Origin: Georgenia daeguensis
Lineage (GTDB): Bacteria > Actinomycetota > Actinomycetes > Actinomycetales > Actinomycetaceae
NCBI RefSeq assembly: GCF_039537705.1
Contig: NZ_BAABBA010000004.1
Span: 230,390-294,389, forward strand
Direction of reading: 5' to 3'
Length of the DNA: 64,000 nucleotides
Position 1 is the stretch's first letter, and every line of letters begins with the position of its first letter. Positions 7,909 to 16,478 of this stretch are shown in pieces. A model generated the notes under the pieces. It was not told where the DNA came from, ran no database searches, and saw nothing but the letters and a program-made list of their open reading frames with translations. Both the position numbers and the translations under genes were made by a program.

Positions 7909-8833
7909 GGTCCGCTCCCTGCCCGTCCCGGACGGCCTGGTCGGCGAGAGGGTCGACGCGGCCCTCGCGCGTCTGCTCGGCCTGTCCCGCACGCGCGCGG
8001 CCGAGCTGGCCGCGGCCGGCGGCGTCACGCTCGACGGGCGCGCCCTGGGCAAGTCCGACCGGCTCGTCGCCGGCGGCTGGCTCGAGGTGACCCTGCCCGA
8101 CGTCGCTCCCCAGGCCGCGCCCGCGCCGGTCGCCGTCGCGGGGATGCGGCTGGTCTACGAGGACGACGACGTCGTCGTCGTCGACAAGCCCGTCGGCGTC
8201 GCCGCCCACCCGTCCCCGGGCTGGGACGGGCCCACCGTCGTCGGCGCGCTGGCCGCCGCCGGCCACCGGATCTCCACCTCCGGAGCCGCCGAGCGGCAGG
8301 GCATCGTGCACCGGCTCGACGTCGGCACGTCCGGGCTCATGGTGGTGGCCAAGTCCGAGCTGGCGTACAGCGTCCTCAAGCGCGCCTTCAAGGAGCGCAC
8401 GGTCGAGAAGGTCTACCACGCGCTCGTCCAGGGCCACCCCGACCCGTCCACCGGCACGGTCGACGCCCCCATCGGCCGGCACCCGACCGCCCCCTACAAG
8501 ATGGCGGTCGTGGCCGGCGGCAAGGAGTCGGTGACGCACTACGAGACCCTCGAGGCGATGGCCGGCGCCTCGCTCCTGGAGATCCACCTCGAGACCGGGC
8601 GCACCCACCAGATCCGCGTGCACATGGCCGCGGTGCGTCATCCCTGCGTGGGCGACCTCACCTACGGCGCCGACCCACGCCTGGCCGAGCGGCTGCACCT
8701 GACCCGGCAGTGGCTGCACGCCGTCCGGCTGGGGTTCGAGCACCCCGCCACGGGGCGCTGGACGCAGGTGAGCAGCGACTACCCCGAGGATCTCGCCGAC
8801 GCCCTCGCGGCCATGCGGGAGGGAGCACGATGA
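7901..8833 (+). CDS. RluD-type 23S rRNA/tRNA pseudouridine synthase
   Basis: RluA/RluD family enzyme that isomerises uridine to pseudouridine in structured RNA. ATG 7901 is chosen because GGGGGAGAGG ends 5 bp upstream; the GTG at 7895 overlaps it. There is an N-terminal S4 RNA-binding domain (residues about 15-65) and a catalytic domain with the signature GIVHRLDVGTSGLMVVAKS (catalytic Asp140), HYETLE, and the C-terminal GRTHQIRVHMA. Length is 310 residues. It overlaps lspA by 8 bp and the following GNAT gene by ATGA. Which uridines it modifies cannot be told from sequence. Confidence 0.93.
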   Translation: MPEVRSLPVPDGLVGERVDAALARLLGLSRTRAAELAAAGGVTLDGRALGKSDRLVAGGWLEVTLPDVAPQAAPAPVAVAGMRLVYEDDDVVVVDKPVGVAAHPSPGWDGPTVVGALAAAGHRISTSGAAERQGIVHRLDVGTSGLMVVAKSELAYSVLKRAFKERTVEKVYHALVQGHPDPSTGTVDAPIGRHPTAPYKMAVVAGGKESVTHYETLEAMAGASLLEIHLETGRTHQIRVHMAAVRHPCVGDLTYGADPRLAERLHLTRQWLHAVRLGFEHPATGRWTQVSSDYPEDLADALAAMREGAR

Positions 8834-9384
8834 CCCCGCCGAGCACCCCCGAGAGCTCCGGCACCGACGTCGTCGACGACGCCGACGGCGTGACGATCGT
8901 CCGCGTGACCGAGCGCGCCCAGCTCGAGCGCGCCTGGGACGTGCGCACGGAGGTCTTCGTCCACGAGCAGCACGTGCCGCTCGAGGAGGAGATCGACGAC
9001 CTCGACACCGCCGAGAGCACCACCCACGTGCTGGCGCTCGACGACACCGGCGGGGCGGTCGGGACCGGTCGGCTGCTCACCGACCCCGCCCACCCGGGCG
9101 AGGTGCATCTCGGCCGGCTCGCCGTCCGGGCGGCCGCGCGTGGCCAGGGCATCGGGGCCCGCCTCGTCGTCGCCATCGAGGCCCTGGCCCTCGCCGAGCA
9201 CGCGGTGACGCGGGACGGCCCCGAGACCGGTGGGAGGCCGCGCCTCGCGGTGCGCGTCGTGCTCTCCGCGCAGGAGGTGGCGATGGAGTTCTACCGCCGG
9301 CTCGGCTACGAGGTGGTCACGGGCGAGCGCTACCTCGACGCGGGCATCTGGCACCAGGACATGGCCCGGACCGTCGTGTCCTGA
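8830..9384 (+). CDS. GNAT family N-acetyltransferase
   Basis: Acetyl-CoA-dependent acyltransferase of about 184 residues. It shows the GNAT core: the HVLALDDTGGAVGTGRLL strand, the LGRLAVRAAARGQGIGARLV acetyl-CoA pyrophosphate loop (R/Q-x-x-G-x-G/A), and FYRRLGYEVVTGERYLDAGIWHQDM near the C-terminus, resembling ElaA-type acetyltransferases. The ATG overlaps the pseudouridine synthase stop (ATGA), making this the third gene of the lspA operon. The substrate is unknown. There are about 35 disordered residues at the N-terminus. Confidence 0.85.
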   Translation: MTPPSTPESSGTDVVDDADGVTIVRVTERAQLERAWDVRTEVFVHEQHVPLEEEIDDLDTAESTTHVLALDDTGGAVGTGRLLTDPAHPGEVHLGRLAVRAAARGQGIGARLVVAIEALALAEHAVTRDGPETGGRPRLAVRVVLSAQEVAMEFYRRLGYEVVTGERYLDAGIWHQDMARTVVS

Positions 9385-9551
9385 CCGCGGGGTCCGGCGC
9401 GTCGCTCCGGGTGATCCCGGCCACCCCGCGAGCCCGCGGTCCGCGGCGGATCGCGAGCTCCCGGACGACCCGCCGGGGAGCGACACGCCGGGCCCGGGCG
9501 GCACGCCGGGCGCGGCCGCCGCGCCTGAACGGAAGTGTCGGCGGCCCGACC

Positions 9552-9564
9552 TAAACTGGGGCGC
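9552..9564 (+). promoter_or_regulatory. dnaE leaderless promoter (-10 element)
   Basis: TAAACT (9552-9557) is followed by 7 bases and then the dnaE ATG, with no Shine-Dalgarno sequence. Transcription would begin at or next to the ATG. The rest of the 180-bp gap after the GNAT gene (9385-9551) is GC-rich with no other recognisable element. Confidence 0.65.
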
Positions 9565-12500
9565 ATGGCTGCTGGAGGATCCTCGGAAGACTTCGTCCAC
9601 CTCCACGTCCACACCGAGTACTCGATGCTGGACGGGGCCGCCAAGCTGAACCCGCTCTTCGCCGAGGTCGACAGGCTGGGCCAGAAGGCCATCGCCATGA
9701 CCGACCACGGCTACATGTTCGGCGCCTACGACTTCTGGAGCACGGCCCGCGGCGCGGGCATCAAGCCGATCATCGGCGTCGAGGCGTACCTGACCCCGGG
9801 GACGGCGCGGGCGGACAAGACGCGCGTGCGCTGGGGCGACGAGTCCCAGTCCGACGACGACGTCTCGGCGCGGGGCTCCTACACGCACATGACCATGCTC
9901 GCCCGGACCACCGAGGGGATGCACAACCTGTTCCGGATGGCCTCCCTCGCCTCGCTCGACGGGCAGATGGGCAAGGCGCCGCGCATGGACCGCGAGCTGC
10001 TCACCACCTACGGCAAGGGCCTGATCGCGACCACCGGGTGCCCCTCCGGGGAGGTCCAGACCCGTATCCGGCTCGGCCAGTACGAGGAGGCCCGGCGGGC
10101 CGCCGGGGAGTTCCAGGACATCTTCGGCAAGGAGAACTTCTACGTCGAGCTGATGCAGCACGGCCTGGACATCGAGTCCCGCGTCATCCCGGACCTGCTG
10201 CGCCTGTCCCAGGACATCGGCGCCCCGCTGCTGGCCACGAACGACTCCCACTACGTCAAGGCCGAGGACCACAGCACGCACGACGCCCTTCTGTGCATCA
10301 ACTCCGGGTCAACCCTGGCCGACCCGAACCGGTTCCGGTTCACCGGCGACACCTACTACGTGCGCTCGGCCGCCGAGATGCGCGACGTGTGGCGCGACCA
10401 CCCGGACGCCTGCGACAACACGCTGCTCGTCGCCGAGCAGTGCGAGGTGGAGTTCCACACCGCCGCGCAGGGCGCGAACTACATGCCGCGCTTCGAGGTC
10501 CCGGCGGGCGAGGACGAGCACTCCTGGTTCGTCAAGGAGGTCGAGAAGGGACTGCACTACCGCTTCCCGAACGGCATTCCCGACGACGTGCGCAAGCAGG
10601 CCGAGTACGAGGTCGGCGTCATCACCCAGATGGGCTTCCCCGGCTACTTCCTCGTCGTCTCCGACTTCATCAACTGGGCCAAGTCCCAGGGCATCCGCGT
10701 GGGGCCGGGCCGTGGCTCCGGCGCCGGCTCGATGGTCGCCTACGCGATGCGCATCACCGACCTCAACCCGCTGGACCACGGGCTCATCTTCGAGCGGTTC
10801 CTCAACCCCGACCGCGTCTCCATGCCCGACTTCGACGTCGACTTCGACGAGCGCCGGCGCGGCGAGGTCATCGACTACGTGACGAAGAAGTACGGCGACG
10901 ACCGCGTCGCCCAGGTGGTCACGTACGGCACCATCAAGGCCAAGCAGGCCCTGAAGGACTCCTCCCGCGTCCTCGGCTACCCCTTCGCGATGGGCGAGAA
11001 GCTGACCAAGGCGATGCCGCCGTCGGTCATGGGCAAGGACATCACGCTCTCGGGGATCTTCGACCCGAAGGACAAGCGCTACGCCGAGGCGGAGGAGTTC
11101 CGCCAGGTCCACGCCGCCGACCCCGAGGCGCAGAAGATCGTCTCCTACGCCAAGGGCCTCGAGGGCATCAAGCGCCAGTGGGGCGTCCACGCCTGCGCGG
11201 TCATCATGTCCTCCGCGCCGCTGATCGACATCATCCCGATCATGCGCCGTCCGCAGGACGGCGCCATCATCACGCAGTTCGACTACCCGACCTGCGAGGG
11301 TCTGGGCCTGCTGAAGATGGACTTCCTGGGCCTGCGCAACCTCACGGTCCTCGACGACGCCCTGAAGAACCTCGTGGTCAACGGCAAGGAGCCGGTCGAC
11401 CTCGAGACTCTCGGCCTGGACGACCCCAAGACGTACGAGCTCCTCGGCCGCGGCGACACCCTGGGCGTGTTCCAGCTCGACGGCGGCGGCATGCGGACCC
11501 TGCTGCGGCTCATGCGCCCCGACAACTTCGAGGACATCTCCGCCGTCGGCGCGCTGTACCGGCCCGGCCCGATGGGTGCGAACTCGCACACGAACTACGC
11601 GCTGCGCAAGAACGGCCAGCAGAAGATCGAGCCCATCCACCCCGAGCTCGAGGAGCCGCTCAAGGAGATCCTCGGCACCACGTACGGCCTGATCGTGTAC
11701 CAGGAGCAGGTCATGGCCATCGCGCAGAAGGTCGCCGGGTTCACGCTCGGCCAGGCCGACCTGCTGCGCCGCGCGATGGGCAAGAAGAAGAAGGCGGAGC
11801 TGGACAAGCAGTACGCCGGCTTCGAGGCGGGGATGCTCGAGCGCGGCTACTCCAAGGAAGCCGTCAAGACGCTGTGGGACATCCTCCTGCCGTTCTCCGA
11901 CTACGCCTTCAACAAGGCGCACTCGGCCGCTTACGGCGTGGTCTCGTTCTGGACCGCCTACCTCAAGGCGAACTACCCGACCGAGTACATGGCCGCCCTG
12001 CTCACCTCGACGCAGGACAACAAGGACCGCCTGGGCCTGTACCTCGGCGAGTGCCGCCACATGGGCATCACGGTCCTGCCCCCGGACGTGAACACCTCCG
12101 CCGCCGACTTCACCCCGGTCGGCAACGACATCCGGTTCGGGCTGGCCGCGATCCGCAACGTGGGAGCGCACGTGGTCCGGGCGATCGTCGAGACCCGGGA
12201 GCAGAAGGGGGACTTCACCTCCTTCACCGACTTCCTCGACAAGGTCCCCGCGGTCGTCTGCAACAAGCGCACCATCGAGTCCCTCATCAAGGCCGGTGCC
12301 TTCGACTCCCTCGGACACACCCGCCGCTCGCTCGTGGCGGCGCACGAGGACGCCATCGACGCCGTCGTGGACGTCAAGCGCAACGAGGCCGTGGGCCAGT
12401 TCGACCTCTTCGCCGGCCTCGGCGGCGACGACGGCGGCGCGGCCGGCTTCGCGCCCGACATCCCCGACCTGCCCGAGTGGGACAAGAAGGCCAAGCTGAC

Positions 12501-13116
12501 CTTCGAGCGCCAGATGCTGGGCCTGTACGTGTCCGACCACCCGCTCGCCGGGCTGGAGCACGTGCTCCAGCGGGCCGCCGACACCCAGGTGGCGTCCCTG
12601 CTCGAGGACGACGCCCGGCCCGACGGCGCCAGCGTCCACATCGCCGGCCTGGTCACCTCCCTGCAGCGGAAGATGACGAAGAACGGCAACCCGTGGGCCA
12701 TCGCCACCGTCGAGGACCTCACCGGCTCCATCGAGGTGCTGTTCTTCCCGCAGACGTTCGCGACCGTCTCCACCGCGCTCGCCGAGGACACGATCGTCAC
12801 CGTTCGCGGCCGCCTCAACCGCCGCGACGACATCCCCACGATCTACGCGCAGGAGATGACGCTGCCGGACGTGTCCAACGCCGAGGACGGGCCGGTGAGC
12901 CTGACGCTTCCCGCCAACCGGTGCACCGGCCCGATGGTCGAGCAGCTGCGCGGCATCCTCACCAACCACCCCGGCCAGGCGGAGGTGCGCCTGCGCCTGA
13001 CCAGCCCGGGCCGCCACACGGTGATGAAGCTGGCGGACAACCTGCGCGTGCAGCCCACCCCGGCGCTGTTCGGGGACCTCAAGGCGCTGCTCGGGCCGAG
13101 CTGCCTGGTGCACTGA
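9565..13116 (+). CDS. dnaE: DnaE, replicative DNA polymerase III alpha subunit
   Basis: C-family replicative polymerase, catalytic core of the chromosome replicase. ATG 9565 gives MAAGGSSEDFVHLHVHTEYSMLDGA, the N-terminal PHP domain (VHLHVHTEYS, TDHGYMFG). The polymerase catalytic aspartates are in PDFDVDFDERRR (residues about 420). Later come the helix-hairpin-helix region and an OB-fold (residues about 1010-1090, VHIAGLVTSLQRKMTKNGNPW). Length is 1,183 residues, typical for actinobacterial DnaE1. It stands alone with its own leaderless promoter. Very long open frames on the other strands here are GC-bias shadows. Confidence 0.97.
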   Translation: MAAGGSSEDFVHLHVHTEYSMLDGAAKLNPLFAEVDRLGQKAIAMTDHGYMFGAYDFWSTARGAGIKPIIGVEAYLTPGTARADKTRVRWGDESQSDDDVSARGSYTHMTMLARTTEGMHNLFRMASLASLDGQMGKAPRMDRELLTTYGKGLIATTGCPSGEVQTRIRLGQYEEARRAAGEFQDIFGKENFYVELMQHGLDIESRVIPDLLRLSQDIGAPLLATNDSHYVKAEDHSTHDALLCINSGSTLADPNRFRFTGDTYYVRSAAEMRDVWRDHPDACDNTLLVAEQCEVEFHTAAQGANYMPRFEVPAGEDEHSWFVKEVEKGLHYRFPNGIPDDVRKQAEYEVGVITQMGFPGYFLVVSDFINWAKSQGIRVGPGRGSGAGSMVAYAMRITDLNPLDHGLIFERFLNPDRVSMPDFDVDFDERRRGEVIDYVTKKYGDDRVAQVVTYGTIKAKQALKDSSRVLGYPFAMGEKLTKAMPPSVMGKDITLSGIFDPKDKRYAEAEEFRQVHAADPEAQKIVSYAKGLEGIKRQWGVHACAVIMSSAPLIDIIPIMRRPQDGAIITQFDYPTCEGLGLLKMDFLGLRNLTVLDDALKNLVVNGKEPVDLETLGLDDPKTYELLGRGDTLGVFQLDGGGMRTLLRLMRPDNFEDISAVGALYRPGPMGANSHTNYALRKNGQQKIEPIHPELEEPLKEILGTTYGLIVYQEQVMAIAQKVAGFTLGQADLLRRAMGKKKKAELDKQYAGFEAGMLERGYSKEAVKTLWDILLPFSDYAFNKAHSAAYGVVSFWTAYLKANYPTEYMAALLTSTQDNKDRLGLYLGECRHMGITVLPPDVNTSAADFTPVGNDIRFGLAAIRNVGAHVVRAIVETREQKGDFTSFTDFLDKVPAVVCNKRTIESLIKAGAFDSLGHTRRSLVAAHEDAIDAVVDVKRNEAVGQFDLFAGLGGDDGGAAGFAPDIPDLPEWDKKAKLTFERQMLGLYVSDHPLAGLEHVLQRAADTQVASLLEDDARPDGASVHIAGLVTSLQRKMTKNGNPWAIATVEDLTGSIEVLFFPQTFATVSTALAEDTIVTVRGRLNRRDDIPTIYAQEMTLPDVSNAEDGPVSLTLPANRCTGPMVEQLRGILTNHPGQAEVRLRLTSPGRHTVMKLADNLRVQPTPALFGDLKALLGPSCLVH

Positions 13117-13194
13117 CCCTGCATCGGCCTGATGGAACGGAGCGGGCGGGACACGAAATCTCGGCGAGGAGACGACGTCGCGTCGGGGTGAGGT

Positions 13195-13425
13195 TCAGCC
13201 CACGCGGGCGGCAGCCCTCCCGGTCGGCAGGTCCACCTCGACGAGCATCCCGGCCGCGAGCTGACGGCCGCGGCGGGTCTCGACCTCGCCGTCCACGCTC
13301 ACCTCGCCGTCGGCGATGAGCTCCCGGGCCTGGGCGCCGGACTCCGCCAGGTTCGCGAGCTTGAGGAACTGGCCCAGCCGGATGGTTCCCTCCGTGGGGA
13401 CCGTGGGGACGTCGTCGGTTCTCAT
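13195..13425 (-). CDS. Small S4-domain RNA-binding protein
   Basis: A 76-residue protein that is almost only an S4 domain: IRLGQFLKLANLAESGAQARELIADGEVSVDGEVETRRGRQL. It resembles the YaaA/RlbA-type single S4-domain proteins thought to bind rRNA or tRNA. ATG at 13425 is chosen because the domain starts directly after it and a -10-like CAGGAT lies 6 bases upstream; the longer frame to 13509 would run over the divergent hisD promoter. It converges with dnaE, with a 78-bp gap that has no clear terminator. Confidence 0.8.
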   Translation of the reverse strand: MRTDDVPTVPTEGTIRLGQFLKLANLAESGAQARELIADGEVSVDGEVETRRGRQLAAGMLVEVDLPTGRAAARVG

Positions 13426-13431
13426 GGCCCG

Positions 13432-13516
13432 ATCCTGCCAGGTGGTGGCGGCCGGCCACCCGGCGGCGTCCCCGGACGGAAGCCCCGGCGGAGCGCCGCC
13501 GCTCCGCACCTAGACT
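13432..13516. promoter_or_regulatory. Divergent leaderless promoters of the S4-domain gene and hisD
   Basis: On the minus strand CAGGAT (13437-13432) lies 6 bases before the S4 gene ATG. On the plus strand TAGACT (13511-13516) lies 7 bases before the hisD ATG at 13524. Neither start has a Shine-Dalgarno sequence. The two promoters share a 98-bp gap. Confidence 0.6.
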
Positions 13517-13523
13517 TACCATC

Positions 13524-14879
13524 ATGCTCAAGCGCACGGACCTGCGAGGTCAGACCCTGACCGCGGCCGAGCTGGCCGCCACCCTGCCGCGTGCGGCGCT
13601 GGACGTGGAAGGGGCCCTGGAGCAGATCCGGCCCGTCCTGAGGGACGTGCGCGCGCGTGGCGCGGCCGCCCTGCGGGACCTCGCCGAGCGGTTCGACGGC
13701 GTTCGCCCGGAGCACCTGCGCGTCCCGGCCGCCGAGATCGCGGCCGCGCTCGACGGGCTCGACCCCGCCGTGCGGGAGGCGCTCGAGATCTCGATCGCGC
13801 ACAACCGGGCCGGGCACACCGCCCAGCTGCCGCGTGAGACCAGCACCGAGATCACCGGCGGCGGCGTCGTGCGCCAGCGCTGGGTGCCGGTGCGTCGCGT
13901 CGGCCTGTACGTGCCCGGCGGGCTGGCCGTCTACCCCTCCAGCGTCGTCATGAACGCCGTGGCCGCGCAGGTGGCCGGCGTGGAGCAGCTCGCCATCGCC
14001 TCGCCGCCCCAGAAGGAGTTCGGCGGCCTGCCCCACCCGGTGATCCTCGCCGCGTGCGCCCTGCTGGGCGTGGGGGAGGTCTACGCCGCGGGCGGCGCCC
14101 AGGCCGTGGCCATGCTCGCCTACGGCGCCAGCGTCGAGAACGACGTGGACCGCGCCGACCTTGCCGCCGCCGGCGGCGCCGGCGAGCTCCTCTGCGAGCC
14201 GGTCGACGTCGTCACCGGCCCGGGCAACATCTACGTCGCCGCCGCCAAGCGGGCCGTCATGGGCACCGTGGGCATCGACGCCGAGGCCGGCACCACCGAG
14301 ATCGCGGTCCTGGCCGACGCGAGCGCGAACCCCGCGCACGTGGCCGTGGACCTGATGTCGCAGGCCGAGCACGACCCCGCCGCCGCGTCCGTCCTGATCA
14401 CGGACTCGCCCGAGCTGGCTGACGCCGTCGACGCCGAGATCGCCCGCCGGGTGCCCGCCACCAAGCACGCCGACCGCATGCGTACCGCCCTGACCGGGCC
14501 GCAGTCCGGCACGGTTCTGGTGGCGGACCTCGAGCAGGGCATCGCCGTCGCCGACGCCTACGGCGCCGAGCACCTCGAGATCCAGACCGCCGACGCCGCG
14601 GCGGTCGCCGGGCGCATCCGCAACGCCGGAGCGATCTTCGTCGGCCCCTACTCCCCGGTGCCGCTGGGTGACTACCTCGCGGGGTCGAACCACGTGCTGC
14701 CCACGGGAGGGACCGCGCGGTTCGCGAGCGGCCTGAACGTCACCGCCTTCATCAAGTCCGTCCAGGTGATCGAGTACGGCGAGACCGCGCTGAAGGAGCT
14801 GGCCGCCCCGCTGACCGCCCTGGCCGTCTCCGAGGACCTGCCGGGCCACGCCGAGGCGGTCAACGCCCGTTTCGAGTGA
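13524..14879 (+). CDS. hisD: HisD, histidinol dehydrogenase
   Basis: Zn-dependent enzyme oxidising L-histidinol to L-histidine in two NAD-dependent steps, the end of the pathway. Length is 451 residues. Family segments are VRRVGLYVPGGLAVYPSSVVMNAV, YAAGGAQAVAMLAYG, GPGNIYVAAAKR, AEAGTTEIAVLAD, LMSQAEHDPAA (zinc ligands), AEHLEIQ and AGSNHVLPTGGTARFASGL. Start ATG 13524 sits 7 bases after a TAGACT -10 element. In most actinomycetes hisD is directly followed by hisC and hisB; here hisC is 5 kb further on behind its own promoter. The stop overlaps the next gene by one base (TGATG). Confidence 0.97.
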   Translation: MLKRTDLRGQTLTAAELAATLPRAALDVEGALEQIRPVLRDVRARGAAALRDLAERFDGVRPEHLRVPAAEIAAALDGLDPAVREALEISIAHNRAGHTAQLPRETSTEITGGGVVRQRWVPVRRVGLYVPGGLAVYPSSVVMNAVAAQVAGVEQLAIASPPQKEFGGLPHPVILAACALLGVGEVYAAGGAQAVAMLAYGASVENDVDRADLAAAGGAGELLCEPVDVVTGPGNIYVAAAKRAVMGTVGIDAEAGTTEIAVLADASANPAHVAVDLMSQAEHDPAAASVLITDSPELADAVDAEIARRVPATKHADRMRTALTGPQSGTVLVADLEQGIAVADAYGAEHLEIQTADAAAVAGRIRNAGAIFVGPYSPVPLGDYLAGSNHVLPTGGTARFASGLNVTAFIKSVQVIEYGETALKELAAPLTALAVSEDLPGHAEAVNARFE

Positions 14880-15331
14880 TGCGCCGCATCCCCCGGTGGC
14901 TTGCCCGGGCCCCGATCCCGCTCTTCCGGGCGGGCTTCGGCTGGGTCTTCGCGGGTGTGCTGGTGATGGTCGAGCACCGCGGTCGCAAGTCAGGTCTGCC
15001 CCGGTACGTCGTCCTCGAGACCGTGGTCGCCGAGCCGGGCGCCGTCGTCGTCCCGTGCGGGTACGGGTCGCGGTCGCAGTGGTTCCGGAACGTCCAGGCC
15101 GACCCGCGCGTACGGCTCTGGCGCGGGCGCACGGCCGGCGTCCGGGCGGTCGCGCACCTGCTGCCCGCCGCCGAGGCGCACGAGCTCCTCGACCGGTACC
15201 GGCACGAGCACCGCCTGCGCGCCCGCCTCGTCGCCCGGGTGGTCGGTCTCCCCGGTCTGCGTGCCCGTGACCCGCTGCCGGCCGACATCGACGAGCGTGT
15301 GGCGCTCGTACGCATCGCGACGCGGCCATGA
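14879..15331 (+). CDS. DUF385/deazaflavin-dependent nitroreductase-family protein
   Basis: About 150 residues with a split beta-barrel typical of the Ddn/DUF385 family, many members of which bind F420: VMVEHRGRKSGLPRYVVLETV, GYGSRSQWFRNVQADPRVRL and the C-terminal RDPLPADIDERVALVRI. ATG 14879 (TGATG junction with hisD) is preferred over GTG 14876. It is probably co-transcribed with hisD and the MFS gene downstream (ATGA overlap). Substrate and cofactor are not proven by sequence; a second, distinct DUF385-like gene is at 61252-61785. Confidence 0.75.
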   Translation: MRRIPRWLARAPIPLFRAGFGWVFAGVLVMVEHRGRKSGLPRYVVLETVVAEPGAVVVPCGYGSRSQWFRNVQADPRVRLWRGRTAGVRAVAHLLPAAEAHELLDRYRHEHRLRARLVARVVGLPGLRARDPLPADIDERVALVRIATRP

Positions 15332-16476
15332 ACGGCTCCGTCCTGCGGGCGCCGGGCATGCCGCTGCTCCTGGCGATGACCGTGCTCGGCTTCTCGGGCT
15401 ACGCCGCACTGCTGCCCGTCGCGCCGCTCTGGGTGGTCCGGGGCGGCGCCGACGCCGGCGGCGCCGGCCTCGTCAACGGCGTCCTCATGCTCTTCACCGT
15501 GCTGACCCAGCTCGTCGTACCCACCGCCCTGCGGCGCCTCGGCTGGGCCCCGGTGCTCGTGGCCGGCATGCTCCTGCTGGGGCTTCCCGGGCTCGCCCAC
15601 GGCGTGACCGACGACCTCGGGCCCACCCTGGCGCTCTCGGCCGTCCGGGGGCTCGGGTTCGGCGTGCTGACCGTCACCGGCAGCGCCCTGATCGCCGAGC
15701 TGGTCCCGGCGGCACAGCGGGGGAGGGCGATCGGCGCCTACGGCCTCGCCATCGCGGGTCCCCAGGTCCTGCTGCTGGCGGGGGCGCCCTGGATCGCCGA
15801 GCGGCTGGACTTCTGGGTGGTCTTCGCCCTGGCGGGGCTGCCCGTGGTGGGCGTCGTGCCGGCTGTCCGCCTGGCGAGGATGCTTCGCCACATCCCCGAG
15901 CAGCCGAAGCGGGCACCCTACGTGCGCCTGCTCCGGCCGATGATCCTGCTGCTCGGCGTGACCCTGGCCGGCGGGGCGCTGATCACCTTCATGGCCCAGA
16001 TGAGCAGCAGCGCACCCCTCACCGTGCTGGCCCTGCTCCTCATGAGCGTCACCGCCGCGCTCACCCGCTGGCGGGTCGGCTCGCTCGCCGACCGGTACGG
16101 CGCCCAGCGGTTCATCTGGCCGCTCGTGCTCAGCACGGCGGCGGGCATGGCGGTCATCGCCTGGGCGGTCCGGGACCCGCAGGCGACCAGCGTGCCGGCG
16201 CTGCTCGCCGGCACCGCCCTGGTCGGCGTCAGCTACGGCGCGCTGCAGAACCTGACGCTGGTGGTCACCTTCGCGTCGGTGAGCCGGCCGCATTACGGCT
16301 CGGCCAGCGCGGTGTGGAACATCGGCTTCGACGCCGGCACGGGGCTCGGCTCGGTCGTGGTCGGCGTGGTCGCCGCGGGGACGTCCTTCCCCGTCGCCAT
16401 GCTCGCGGCAGGAGCGCTCTCCCTGCTGACCCTGCCTCTGGCCCTGCGGCGCGGACGACTCTCGCCGCAGCGCTGA
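15328..16476 (+). CDS. MFS transporter
   Basis: Integral membrane protein of 382 residues with about 12 hydrophobic segments, starting LLLAMTVLGFSGYAALLPVAPLWVV. Typical MFS features are the AERLDFWVVFALAGLP region and the loop-8/9 motif RVGSLADRYGAQRFIWPL. It overlaps the DUF385 gene by ATGA, so the two may work together, for example in export. The substrate cannot be predicted. It converges with recQ with only 2 bp between the stop codons and no room for an independent terminator. Confidence 0.85.
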   Translation: MNGSVLRAPGMPLLLAMTVLGFSGYAALLPVAPLWVVRGGADAGGAGLVNGVLMLFTVLTQLVVPTALRRLGWAPVLVAGMLLLGLPGLAHGVTDDLGPTLALSAVRGLGFGVLTVTGSALIAELVPAAQRGRAIGAYGLAIAGPQVLLLAGAPWIAERLDFWVVFALAGLPVVGVVPAVRLARMLRHIPEQPKRAPYVRLLRPMILLLGVTLAGGALITFMAQMSSSAPLTVLALLLMSVTAALTRWRVGSLADRYGAQRFIWPLVLSTAAGMAVIAWAVRDPQATSVPALLAGTALVGVSYGALQNLTLVVTFASVSRPHYGSASAVWNIGFDAGTGLGSVVVGVVAAGTSFPVAMLAAGALSLLTLPLALRRGRLSPQR

Positions 16477-16478
16477 GC

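Noticed and set aside
10038..13319. Open frame of 1,093 codons on the plus strand and one of 934 codons on the minus strand (10309-13113) inside dnaE
   Set aside because: Both are Arg/Pro/Gly-rich or Val/Asp/Leu-rich shadow translations of dnaE caused by GC bias. dnaE has all family motifs over the same DNA.
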